Of a stretch of 64,000 bases of DNA, positions 27,314 through 36,700 are shown in pieces. The notes beneath the pieces are model-generated. The model did not search any database, was not told the origin of the DNA, and was given only the letters and a program-made list of their open reading frames with translations. The translations under genes and the position numbers were made by a program. The DNA is from Pseudomonas sp. PDM16 (lineage in GTDB: Bacteria; Pseudomonadota; Gammaproteobacteria; Pseudomonadales; Pseudomonadaceae), in NCBI RefSeq assembly GCF_014851865.1, contig NZ_JACVAM010000008.1:124001-188000 (forward strand). The letters are read 5' to 3'. Positions within the stretch are counted from its first letter, which is position 1. Every line of letters begins with the position of its first letter.

Positions 27314-27846
27314 TGGCGGTTTCACCGCGTGAGGCGGCCCATCGTGCTGCCTCAGACGCAGAGCGGGTCGCATGGGTGGATGAGCAGGATTGTCCGCTCG
27401 GCGGCTTGCCCCGAGCGGAGTTGCGCGAGCAAGGATTGATCGGTCGTGGCACCTTTATCCTGCTATTCAACTCTCGTGGCGAGCTGTGCGTGCACCGCCG
27501 AACCCTGAGCAAGGCCGTGTACCCCGGTTACTGGGACGTGGCAGCTGGCGGCATGGTTGGTGAGGGCGAGAGCTACGCCGATTCCGCCGCCCGTGAGTTG
27601 TTCGAGGAACTGGGCATCGCCGACGTGCGTTTGCGCGAGCATGGCCGCTTCTACTTCGATGAGCCGGGCAATCGCCTGTGGGGCGCGGTGTTTTCCGCGG
27701 TATCCGATGCACCGCTGGTGCTGCAGCCGGAGGAGGTGATGGAGGCGCACTTCGTTCCTCCTGCCCAGGCCCTGGCCGATGCGTTGGAGAAGCCCTGCTG
27801 CCCGGACTCGCTGGAGGCCCTGCGGCTTTACCTGGCCAGCGTCTGA
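27313..27846 (+). CDS. NUDIX hydrolase, YfcD-like
   Basis: 177 residues. Full NUDIX box GGMVGEGESYADSAARELFEELG (GX5EX7REUXEEXG satisfied), preceded by RRTLSKAVYPGYWDVAA, which groups it with the YfcD/isopentenyl-diphosphate isomerase-like branch. It should hydrolyse a nucleoside-diphosphate-linked substrate, not known. Start is the ATG overlapping the DUF2333 stop; the TTG one codon earlier is less likely. Confidence 0.9.
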   Translation: MAVSPREAAHRAASDAERVAWVDEQDCPLGGLPRAELREQGLIGRGTFILLFNSRGELCVHRRTLSKAVYPGYWDVAAGGMVGEGESYADSAARELFEELGIADVRLREHGRFYFDEPGNRLWGAVFSAVSDAPLVLQPEEVMEAHFVPPAQALADALEKPCCPDSLEALRLYLASV

Positions 27847-28191
27847 GTCGGCTGGAGCGGCCTCGCCGCGCAGCGGTAGTCCACCTTCGTTCGGTGTATT
27901 GCCTTTGGCGAGTTTTCCCTACCATCGCCGCGAATGAGAGCCCCCCTGCAAGCCACGCCGGACGTGGTTTCGTGCAGTATTTCCCGGCGCACTGTGCATG
28001 ATGCCGCACAGGGTCGCCAATCCGTCGATCAATGGCGCAATTTCGCACTTAGCAACCCGGCCTTTTGCCCTTACACTGCGCCACCTTCAAAGCCAGGCGC
28101 CATGCCTGGTTGCGCTGCCCCTGCCTGAGTGGGGCCCCGCGGTCGGCACTCGCCGGCCAGTCGCTATCCTGACCCCTATGAGGAAAAGCCG
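27847..28191 (+). other. 345-bp intergenic region before the SUI1 gene
   Basis: No gene found. A small hairpin CCAGGC / GCCTGG lies at 28093-28109. I see no convincing terminator after the NUDIX gene and no clear -35/-10 pair. The region presumably carries the promoter for the SUI1 gene. Confidence 0.5.
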
Positions 28192-28563
28192 GTGGTCAAG
28201 AAAGCTTCGTCGTTCTCCGCCCTGAGCGGTCTCGTCTATTCCACCGATGCCGGTCGGCACTGTCCCGACTGTGGTCAGCCCGTGGCCGCCTGCATCTGCA
28301 AGCAGAGCCAGATCCCCGAAGGCGATGGCATCGCCCGCGTACGTCGCGAGACCAAGGGGCGTGGCGGCAAGACCGTCACCACCGTCACTGGCGTGCCGCT
28401 GGCCGAGGCCGAGCTGAAAGAGCTGGCCAGCGCGCTGAAGAAGCGCTGTGGATGCGGCGGCGGCCTGAAAGATGGCGTCATCGAAATCCAGGGCGACATG
28501 GTCGAGCTGCTGCTCGAAGAGCTGACCAAGCGCGGATTCAAGGCCAAGAAGTCCGGCGGCTGA
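28192..28563 (+). CDS. SUI1/eIF1-family translation factor (YciH-like)
   Basis: 123 residues from a GTG at 28192 (V-V-K-K-A-S-S-F), behind GAGGA with a 7-base gap. The frame stays open 21 codons further upstream, but that part is unlike the family. A short N-terminal part carries CPDCGQPVAACIC, which could bind a metal. The C-terminal SUI1 fold has GRGGKTVTTVTGVPL and KRCGCGGGLKDGVIEIQGD. Bacterial YciH is a minor initiation-fidelity or stress factor, not the main IF1. It is followed by speA. Confidence 0.9.
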   Translation: MVKKASSFSALSGLVYSTDAGRHCPDCGQPVAACICKQSQIPEGDGIARVRRETKGRGGKTVTTVTGVPLAEAELKELASALKKRCGCGGGLKDGVIEIQGDMVELLLEELTKRGFKAKKSGG

Positions 28564-28586
28564 CGCACCACTTCCTAAACTTCCAT

Positions 28587-28613
28587 GCAGGAGGGGGAGT
28601 CCACTCTCCTGCA
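28587..28613 (+). other. First leader hairpin upstream of speA
   Basis: GCAGGAG and CTCCTGC form a 7-bp stem around an internal G-rich loop. The right arm, CTCTCCTG, is also complementary in 7 of 8 bases to the speA ribosome site region CAGGAGAC (28670-28677), so two mutually exclusive folds are possible. Confidence 0.5.
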
Positions 28614-28638
28614 ACCTTCATATTCGTACCGTACAAGA

Positions 28639-28661
28639 GCTGCCGGGCGGCAGCCCTTTTT
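28639..28661 (+). terminator. Terminator/attenuator directly before the speA ribosome site
   Basis: GCTGCC-GGGC-GGCAGC followed by CCTTTTT. The T-run ends 9 bases before the AGGAG of speA, leaving no room for another promoter. Transcripts reaching speA must therefore read through it, which makes it an attenuator candidate as well as the SUI1 gene terminator. Confidence 0.7.
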
Positions 28662-28681
28662 CTCGCCTACAGGAGACCTCG

Positions 28682-30595
28682 ATGGCCGCAAGACGCACCC
28701 GCAAAGACGATGGCAGCCAATGGACAGTCGCGGATAGCCGCAGCGTGTATGGCATTCGCCACTGGGGCGCCGGATTCTTCTCGATCAACGATGCCGGTCG
28801 TGTCGAAGTGCGTCCCAACGGCCCGGAAAGCGCGCCGATCGACCTGTATGCCCAGCTTGACGGTCTGCGTGAGAGCGGCCTGTCGCTGCCGTTGCTGGTG
28901 CGCTTCCCGGACATCCTGCAATCGCGCGTGCGCCAGCTGACCAGCGCCTTCGACGCGGCCATCGAGCGCCTCGAATACGGCAGCCGCTACACCGCCCTGT
29001 ACCCGATCAAAGTCAACCAGCAGGAAGCGGTGGTGGAGAACATCATCGCTACCCAAGACGTTTCCATCGGTCTGGAAGCGGGCTCCAAGCCTGAGCTGAT
29101 GGCCGTGCTGGCACTGGCGCCGAAGGGCGGCACCATCGTCTGCAACGGCTACAAGGATCGCGAGTTCATCCGCCTGGCGCTGATGGGCCAGAAGCTCGGC
29201 CACAACGTGTTCATCGTGATCGAGAAGGAATCCGAGGTGCAGTTCGTCATCGAGGAGGCGGCCAAGATCAAGGTCACTCCACAGGTCGGCCTGCGCGTGC
29301 GCCTGTCTTCGCTGGCGTCCTCCAAGTGGGCCGACACCGGCGGCGAGAAGTCCAAGTTCGGTTTGTCTGCCGCGCAGATCCTCTCGGTGGTCGAACGCTT
29401 CAAGGCGGCCAAGCTGGACCAGGGTATCCGCCTGCTGCACTTCCACATGGGTTCGCAGATCGCCAACATCGCCGACTACCGCAAGGGCTTCCGCGAGGCC
29501 ATCCGCTACTACGGCGAGCTGCGCGGTCTGGGCCTGCCGGTCGACCACATCGACGTTGGTGGCGGTCTGGGCGTCGACTACGACGGCACCCATTCGCGTA
29601 ACGCCAGCTCGATCAACTACGACATGGACGACTACGCCTCCACTGTGGTCGACATGCTCAAGGAATTCTGCGACCGCCAGGACATCCCGCACCCGCACAT
29701 CTTCTCCGAGAGCGGCCGGGCCATGACCGCGCACCACGCCGTGCTGGTGGTGCAGGTGACCGACGTCGAACGCCACAACGACGACGTGCCGGAGATCGAT
29801 CCGGCCATCGAGCAGCCGGAAGTGCTGCAGAACCTCATCGACCTGCTGGCCGACAGTGACCCGGAAATGGTTGCCGAGAGCTACTGGCGTGCCACTCATT
29901 ACATTGAAGAGGTGGCTGCGCAGTATTCCGCCGGCAAACTCAATCTGACCGAGAAGGCCCTGGCCGAGCAGTGCTACTTCGCCATCTGCCGTCGCCTGCA
30001 CAATCAGCTCAAGGCGCGCCAGCGCTCGCACCGCGCGGTGCTCGACGAGCTCAATGACAAGCTGGCCGACAAGTACATCTGCAACTTCTCGGTGTTCCAG
30101 AGCCTGCCGGACACCTGGGCCATCGGCCAGATCCTGCCGATTCTGCCGCTGACCCGCCTGGAAGAAGAGCCACTGCGCCGTGCCGTGCTGCAGGACCTGA
30201 CCTGCGACTCCGACGGCAAGATCCGCCAGTACGTCGACGAGCAGTCGATCGAGACCAGCCTGCCGGTACACGAGGTGCGCGAGGGTGAGGACTACGTGCT
30301 TGGTGTGTTCCTGGTCGGCGCCTACCAGGAGATTCTCGGCGACATGCACAACCTGTTCGGCGACACCGATTCTGTGAATATCTATCAGCGCCCGGACGGC
30401 AGTGTGTTCCACACCGGCATCGAGACTCACGACACCATCGAGGACATGCTGCGCTACGTACACCTGTCCCCGGAGGAGCTGATGACCTACTACCGCGACA
30501 AGGTGGCCGGCGCCAAGCTCACCGCCAACGAGCGTTCGCAGTACCTGGATGCGCTGCGTTTGGGGCTGACGCGCTCCTCGTACCTGGCGACCTGA
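28682..30595 (+). CDS. speA: Biosynthetic arginine decarboxylase
   Basis: PLP enzyme converting arginine to agmatine, the entry to putrescine and spermidine. 637 residues, the Pseudomonas length. Alanine-racemase-type barrel with the PLP lysine in YPIKVNQQ, substrate region LLHFHMGSQIAN, the glycine loop DVGGGLGVDYDGT and SESGRAMTAHH. ATG behind AGGAG. It follows the SUI1 gene; the leader has a strong hairpin/terminator, so regulation by premature termination is possible. The gene ends near a bidirectional terminator. Confidence 0.97.
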   Translation: MAARRTRKDDGSQWTVADSRSVYGIRHWGAGFFSINDAGRVEVRPNGPESAPIDLYAQLDGLRESGLSLPLLVRFPDILQSRVRQLTSAFDAAIERLEYGSRYTALYPIKVNQQEAVVENIIATQDVSIGLEAGSKPELMAVLALAPKGGTIVCNGYKDREFIRLALMGQKLGHNVFIVIEKESEVQFVIEEAAKIKVTPQVGLRVRLSSLASSKWADTGGEKSKFGLSAAQILSVVERFKAAKLDQGIRLLHFHMGSQIANIADYRKGFREAIRYYGELRGLGLPVDHIDVGGGLGVDYDGTHSRNASSINYDMDDYASTVVDMLKEFCDRQDIPHPHIFSESGRAMTAHHAVLVVQVTDVERHNDDVPEIDPAIEQPEVLQNLIDLLADSDPEMVAESYWRATHYIEEVAAQYSAGKLNLTEKALAEQCYFAICRRLHNQLKARQRSHRAVLDELNDKLADKYICNFSVFQSLPDTWAIGQILPILPLTRLEEEPLRRAVLQDLTCDSDGKIRQYVDEQSIETSLPVHEVREGEDYVLGVFLVGAYQEILGDMHNLFGDTDSVNIYQRPDGSVFHTGIETHDTIEDMLRYVHLSPEELMTYYRDKVAGAKLTANERSQYLDALRLGLTRSSYLAT

Positions 30596-30678
30596 GGGCT
30601 GGTCGCTGAGGTGCGCTCTAGGGCTGGGGTGAGGGGCACGCAGGCAGTGCGTGGCCGCCTCTCACTGGCCCGAGCAAC

Positions 30679-30707
30679 AAAAAAGCCCGGCAATCGCCGG
30701 GCTTTTT
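30679..30707. terminator. Bidirectional terminator between speA and the DUF2214 gene
   Basis: AAAAAAGCCCGGC-AATC-GCCGGGCTTTTT: GC stem with A- and T-runs on either side, between two convergent genes. Confidence 0.92.
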
Positions 30708-30720
30708 CATGGGCGGCGAA

Positions 30721-31176
30721 TCAGCTGAAAAAGCCGACCCCGCGTGCCATCAGGCTGGCCAGGAAGGGGAGGCAGACGAGCAGCAGTAGCTCAAGGCGGA
30801 TCACCCAGATGGTGCGACTGGCCTGGGCCGGAGTGATGGTTGGCGCCTTGCCGGCCAACAGGTCGTTGCGCCAGTTGAAGAAGGTCAGAGTCGGCAGGAT
30901 CGACAGCAGGCCGATCAGGATGAACAGGCTGACCTTGGCATGGAACATCCAGTTGTGCAGGTAGTAGTCCAGCCCCTTGCCGAAGCAGATCACCCGCGCC
31001 GCGCCAGTGGCCAATACCAGGCCGGCGGTGACGCCGTAGATCATGTCGATGCGCAGCAGGCGCTGTGCCGTGGCATGGTCCAGGTCGGCCTTGAACAGTA
31101 CGTGCTCGCAGGTGAGCAGGGAGAACAGGACGAAGATCGACAGGTAGTGCAGGCTGGCGGCGATGGCATCGGCCAT
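30721..31176 (-). CDS. DUF2214 family membrane protein
   Basis: 151 residues with four predicted membrane helices; function unknown. Family-like features: RIDMIYGVTAGLVLATGAARV, KGLDYYLHNWMFHAKVSLF and the C-terminal LASLMARGVGFF. ATG behind GAGGA. Last gene of a tight minus-strand operon (9 bases behind the diguanylate cyclase). Same place as PA4838 relative to speA. Confidence 0.85.
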   Translation of the reverse strand: MADAIAASLHYLSIFVLFSLLTCEHVLFKADLDHATAQRLLRIDMIYGVTAGLVLATGAARVICFGKGLDYYLHNWMFHAKVSLFILIGLLSILPTLTFFNWRNDLLAGKAPTITPAQASRTIWVIRLELLLLVCLPFLASLMARGVGFFS

Positions 31177-31185
31177 GGGTTTTCC

Positions 31186-32223
31186 TCAGGTGGCTGGTTC
31201 GGCGTGGACCGTTCTGTTGCGGCCCTGGTTCTTGGCAAGGTATAGCGCGCGGTCAGCGCGATCCAGCAGTTCGCTCTGACTCTCTCCGGCCAGCAGCAGG
31301 GCAGTGCCCAGGCTGATGGTCATCTGCTTCGTCTGTTTGGCCACCGCCATGGGGGCATCGCCGATGGCCTTGCGCATGCGTTCGGCGATGTGGCCCAGCT
31401 CCTTGGCATGGTGCACCGACACCAGGGCGACGAATTCCTCGCCACCCAGACGCACCAGCAGATCGTCCGGACGCAGTGCGGCGCTCATGCGCCGGGAGCT
31501 CTCCCACAACACCTGATCGCCGCCAGCGTGGCCGAACTGATCGTTGATCAGCTTGAAATGGTCGAGGTCGCCATAAATCAGGCCGAGCGTCAGCCCGGCA
31601 CTCTGGGCAGTGGTGAGCTCGCGTGGGAAGAGCTGGCTGAGGGCGGTACGGTTCCACAGCTGGGTCAGTGGGTCGATCAGCGCCTTGCGCTGTTCGCGGT
31701 TGACGGCCTGGCGCAGCTTGTGGGCCTGCTGGCTGACGCTGCGCAGCTGCAGGTAGCCCTCCGCCAGGGTGGCCAGGTCGCGCAGGCGGAAGCGCTCCAA
31801 CTGGCTCAGCTTGCGGGGTTCTGCGTGCAGCATGCACAGGGTGCCGATGGGCTGGTTGTCGCTGCTGTACAGCGGTTGGCCGGCGTAAAAACGGATAAAG
31901 GGAGCGCCGATGACCAGCGGGTTGTCGGCGAAGCGCGGGTCCTTCAATGCGTCCTCCACGATCAGCGGATTGCGAGCCGCCACGGCGTGGCCGCAGAAGG
32001 AGATATCGCGTGGCGTTTCCGCCGCATCCAGGCCGATGCGTGCCTTGAACCATTGTCGATCGTGGTCGACCAGGCTGATCAGCACGCTTTCCACCTCGAA
32101 CAGCTCGCGGGTCAGGCGCACTAGCGTGTCCAGATGTATCTCGGCGGGAGTGTCGAGCACATCCAGGTTGTCCAGCGCCTGCTGGCGCTGGCTTTCATCG
32201 ACAGGGCAGGGGGCAGGCAGCAT
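31186..32223 (-). CDS. GAF-GGDEF diguanylate cyclase
   Basis: 345 residues, no membrane segment, so a cytoplasmic cyclic di-GMP synthase. An N-terminal GAF domain (about 25-165) shows the RDISFCGHAV and PIGTLCMLH features of a well-defined GAF subgroup. A coiled linker leads to GGDEF with LVRLGGEEF and an inhibitory RPDD five residues before it. Both sites are intact. It lies between a MATE exporter (12 bases upstream) and the DUF2214 gene, so the exporter, signal synthase and membrane protein are made together. Confidence 0.92.
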   Translation of the reverse strand: MLPAPCPVDESQRQQALDNLDVLDTPAEIHLDTLVRLTRELFEVESVLISLVDHDRQWFKARIGLDAAETPRDISFCGHAVAARNPLIVEDALKDPRFADNPLVIGAPFIRFYAGQPLYSSDNQPIGTLCMLHAEPRKLSQLERFRLRDLATLAEGYLQLRSVSQQAHKLRQAVNREQRKALIDPLTQLWNRTALSQLFPRELTTAQSAGLTLGLIYGDLDHFKLINDQFGHAGGDQVLWESSRRMSAALRPDDLLVRLGGEEFVALVSVHHAKELGHIAERMRKAIGDAPMAVAKQTKQMTISLGTALLLAGESQSELLDRADRALYLAKNQGRNRTVHAEPAT

Positions 32224-32235
32224 ATCCGTCTCCGC

Positions 32236-33582
32236 TCAGTGATCGGTGCCGAACCAGGCATCGCGTCTGCGCAGATGCCAAGCCTGGATGGCCAGGGTCA
32301 AACTGCGCATCAACATGAAGCATAGGAAAGCCAGCCACAGGCCGTGGTTGCCCAACCCCTGCAGCTGCCAGCCAAGCAGCAGGCCAAGGGCCACGCTGAC
32401 CAGCATGGCATTGCGCATTTCCCTGGCTCGCGTCGCGCCGATGAACAGCCCGTCGAGCAGGTAGCTCCACACCGCGATCAGCGGCAACAATGCCAAGTAA
32501 GGTAGATAAGGGTAGGCGGCGCTGCGCACTTCGGCGATGTCACTCTGCAGGTCGACAAACAGTCGTCCGCCGATCAGAAACAGCAGGGCGAACAGCAGGC
32601 TGCCGAACAACGACCAGCCACCGGCCACCACCAGGGAGCGGCGCAGGGTGACGCGGTCCCGGGCGCCGATGGCGTGGCCGCACAATGCCTCCACCGCATG
32701 GGCCAGACCATCCAGGGCGAAGGCGGCGACCAGCAGGCCATTGAGCAGCAGGGCGTTGGCAGCCACGGTGGCATCGCCCAGGCGCGTGCCCTGCACGGTG
32801 ATCAGGAAGAACACCAGATGCAGGGCCAGGGTGCGGATCAGGATGTCGCGGTTCACCGCCAGCAGTGCTTGCCAGCCGCGCCATTGGCATAGTGCCTCGA
32901 TCTGCATCCGCCCCGGATGGCGGCCGAGAGTGCGCCAGGCCAGCAGCAGGCCCAGCAGTGCGCCGCACCATTCGGCCAGCACCGAGGCGCGCGCCGAGCC
33001 GAGCACGCCCCACTCCAAGCCAAGGACGAACCACAGGTTGAGCACGATATTGAGCAGGTTGGTGGCCAGCATCACGGCCAACGCTGCGCGAGCGTTCTGC
33101 GTGCCGAGCAGCCAGCCGACCAGGGCAGAGCAGGCCAGCGTGGCGGGCAGGCCGAACAGGCGGGCGTGGAAGAAGTCACGGGTCAGCGCGTCCAGCTCGG
33201 CCGAAGGACGCATCAGTTGCAACGCCAGGTCGCTCAGCGGAATCGCCAGCGCTCCGATCATCAGGGCGATGAAGGCGGCTAGCACCAGGCTCTGCAGCAG
33301 CACCAGGCGCAACGCACCGCCGTCGCCCCGGCCGACCGCCTGGGCGGCGAAACCGGTGGCGCTCATGCGCAGGATGCCGAATACGCCGACCAGCATGGCG
33401 TACAGGCTGCCGCCGACCACCACCGCGCCGAGCTGCTGGGTCTGCGGTAGGTGGCCGATCACTGCCGTATCCACCAGCGTTACCAGCGGCACCGAGAGAT
33501 TGGACAGGATCATCGGCGCGGCCATCGCCCAGACCCGTCGATGGGTCGGTGCATGGCGCCAGGCGTCGAGCAGTGCGGACAT
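32236..33582 (-). CDS. MATE family efflux transporter, DinF-like
   Basis: 448 residues from the ATG at 33582 behind GGGAGC (an ATG at 33597 is less well placed). About twelve helices in two homologous halves; the N-terminus WAMAAPMILSNLSVPLVTLVDTAVIGHL and GIFRM-like GVFGILRMSATGFAAQAVGRGD mark the DinF branch. It exports an unknown compound using a cation gradient. First gene of the MATE / diguanylate cyclase / DUF2214 unit; divergent from the alpha-2-macroglobulin gene. Confidence 0.92.
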   Translation of the reverse strand: MSALLDAWRHAPTHRRVWAMAAPMILSNLSVPLVTLVDTAVIGHLPQTQQLGAVVVGGSLYAMLVGVFGILRMSATGFAAQAVGRGDGGALRLVLLQSLVLAAFIALMIGALAIPLSDLALQLMRPSAELDALTRDFFHARLFGLPATLACSALVGWLLGTQNARAALAVMLATNLLNIVLNLWFVLGLEWGVLGSARASVLAEWCGALLGLLLAWRTLGRHPGRMQIEALCQWRGWQALLAVNRDILIRTLALHLVFFLITVQGTRLGDATVAANALLLNGLLVAAFALDGLAHAVEALCGHAIGARDRVTLRRSLVVAGGWSLFGSLLFALLFLIGGRLFVDLQSDIAEVRSAAYPYLPYLALLPLIAVWSYLLDGLFIGATRAREMRNAMLVSVALGLLLGWQLQGLGNHGLWLAFLCFMLMRSLTLAIQAWHLRRRDAWFGTDH

Positions 33583-33725
33583 GGGCGCTCCCGGCAAAAG
33601 GCCGAATTATAGGTGGCGTCCGGTCTGTCGCCGAGCGGCGGCGAACTGCGTGCCCGTTCCTCGAAGGGGGCGGGCTGCTCGGCTATAGTGCTGAACCTCC
33701 CTCGCCACTCTTCCGAGAGTCTGCC

Positions 33726-36700
33726 ATGTCGTACAAAGGATTGTTTCTGGCCGCCGCATTTGCTCTGTTGAGCGCCTGCGATTCCTCCACCCCCGATACT
33801 CCTGCCGCTCCTCAGCCTGACAAACCTGCCGCCCAGCAGGATGCCGCCCGCCCGGCGCTGGACAAGGCCGAGTTGAGCAAGCGCTACGCCGGCCGCGAGC
33901 TGAGCGTGGCGGATGCCTCGGAAATCCAGCTGGACGGCGCCAGCACCCTGTCGGTGAGTTTCAGCGTGCCGCTGGACCCGGAGCAGGACTTCGCTGCCAA
34001 GCTGCATCTGGTGGATAAAAAGACCGGCAAGGTCGACGGCGCCTGGGAGCTGTCTGACAACCTGATGGAGCTGCGCCTACGCCACCTGGAGCCACAGCGC
34101 AGCCTGGTGCTGTCGGTTGACCGCGGCCTGCGCGCGATCAACGGCAGCGAACTGGCCGCCGAGTACAGCGCCACCCTCGACACCCGCGACCTGCAGCCCA
34201 CCGTCGGCTTCGCCAGCCGCGGCTCGCTGTTGCCGACTCGCCTGGCCGAAGGCCTGCCGGTGATCGCGCTGAACGTCGACAAGGTCAACGTCGAGTTCTT
34301 CCGCATCAAGCAGGAGTCGCTGCCCAATTTCCTCGCCCAGTGGGGCCGCAGCTCCAACCTGGACACCTGGCAGTCGCGCGAGCTGCTGCCGATGGCCGAG
34401 CTGGTCTATAGCGGCCGCTTCGACCTCAACCCGGCGCGCAACACCCGTGAGACCCTGCTGCTGCCGATTGCCGGCCTGGAGCCGTTCAAGCAGCCCGGCG
34501 TGTACCTGGCGGTGATGCGCCAGGCGGGCACCTACAACTATTCGCAACCGGCGAGCCTGTTCACCCTCAGCGACATCGGCCTGTCCGTGCACCGCTACCA
34601 CGGTCGCCTGGACGCCTTTGCCCAGGCCCTGGAGGGCGGCAAGGCGTTGGCCGACGTGGAGGTCGAACTGCTCGGCGGTAACGGCCAGGTGCTGGCCAGC
34701 GCCAAGACCGACGGCGCCGGCCATGCCGAACTGCCGCTGCCGGACAAGGCCGCCGTGCTGATCGCCCGCCAGGGCGAGCAGACCAGTCTGCTCAACCTTG
34801 GCAGCCCAGCCCTGGACCTGGCCGAGTTCGACATCGCCGGTGCGGTGGCCAACCCGCTGCAGTTCTTCGTGTTCGGCCCGCGCGACCTGTATCGCCCGGG
34901 TGAGCTGGTGCTGCTCAACGCCCTGCTGCGTGATGCCGACGGTCGCGCGGTGAAGCCGCAGCCGGTCAACGTGGAAGTGCGCCGGCCGGACGAGCAGGTC
35001 AGCCGCAAGTTCGTCTGGGAGCCCGGTGACAACGGTCTGTACCAGTACAAACTGCAACTGGCCGGCGAGGCACCGACCGGGCGCTGGCAGCTGCTGTTCG
35101 ACTTCGGCGGCGGTCGCCAGCAGATCTATGAATTCCTCGTCGAGGACTTCCTCCCCGAGCGCCTGGCCCTGGAACTGAAAGGCAGCGACAACCCGATCAA
35201 GCCGAGCGACGAGGCACGCTTCCAGGTCGAAGGCCGCTACCTCTACGGCGCGCCGGCTTCCGGCAATCGCCTCACCGGCCAGGTCTACGTGCGCCCGCTG
35301 CGCGAGGCGGTCAAGGCGCTGCCCGGCTACCAGTTCGGCTCGGTCACCGAGGAGGAGCTGAGCCAGGACCTGGAATTGGAAGAGACCACCCTGGACGCCC
35401 AGGGCAAGGCCACGCTCAAAGTGGAAAACCGCTGGGCCGAGGCCAAGTCGCCGCTGCAGCTGATCCTCCAGGCCAGCCTGCAGGAATCCGGTGGTCGCCC
35501 GATCACCCGCCGCCTGGTGCAGCCGGTGTGGCCGGCCGAGCGCCTGCCGGGCCTGCGCGGCCTGTTCGACGGCGAGAACGTGGATGGCGACGGCCTGGCC
35601 GAATTCGAAGTGCTGCTGGCCGACCCGGCCGGCAACAAGCTGGCCAGCGACAACCTGCAGGTGCGCCTGATCCGTGAGCGGCGCGACTACTACTGGAGCT
35701 TCTCGGAGAGCGAGGGCTGGAACTACCACTACAACGAGAAGTTCCTCAACCTGGGCGAGGAGGGCATCAAGGTCGCCGCCGGCGGCACCGCCAAGGTCAG
35801 CTTCCCGGTGGAGTGGGGCCCATACCGCGTGGAAGTGACCGACCCCGAGACCGATCTCACCAGCAGCCTGCGCTTCTGGGCCGGTTACTCCTGGCAGGAC
35901 AACACCGAAGGCGGCGCGGTGCGCCCGGACCAGGTCAAGTTGGCGCTGGACAAGCCCGCCTATGCTGCCGGCGACACGGCCAAGGTCACCGTCACGCCGC
36001 CGTCCGGTGGCAGCGGCTACCTGATGGTCGAGTCCAGCGATGGTCCGTTGTGGTGGGAAGAGATCGAGGTGCCCGCCGAGGGCAAGAGCTTCGACATCCC
36101 CCTGGCCAAGGACTGGGCGCGGCACGACCTGTACGTCAGCGCCCTGGTCATCCGCCCCGGCGAGCGCAAGGCCAATGCCACGCCCAAGCGTGCCGTGGGC
36201 CTGCTGCACCTGCCGTTCGACCGTGCGCCGCGTCAGCTGCAGGTCAGCCTGACGGCGCCGGAGAAGATGCGCCCGCAGCAGCCGCTGAAGGTCAAGGTGC
36301 AGGCGAAGAACGCCGACGGCAGCGTGCCGCAGAAGGTCAACGTGCTGGTGGCGGCGGCGGACGTCGGCATCCTCAACATCACCGAATACAAGACGCCTGA
36401 TCCATTTGCCGAGCTGTTCGGTCGCAAGGCCTATGGTGTCGACCAGCTCGACGTCTACGGCCAGCTGATCGAGGCCGGCCAGGGCCGCCTGGCCAAGCTG
36501 GCCTTCGGTGGCGACGCGGCGCTGGCCAAGGGCGGCAAGCGCCCGGATACCAGCGTCACCATAGTCGCCTTGCAGAGCGTGCCGATCGAGCTGAATGCCC
36601 AGGGCGAGGGCGACGTCAGCCTGGACATCCCCGACTTCAACGGCGAACTGCGCCTGATGGCTCAGGCCTGGACCGACGAGGTCTATGGCATGGGCGAGGG

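Noticed and set aside
28667..30463. 598-codon minus-strand frame over speA
   Set aside because: Antisense of a highly conserved enzyme; no start signal or family match.
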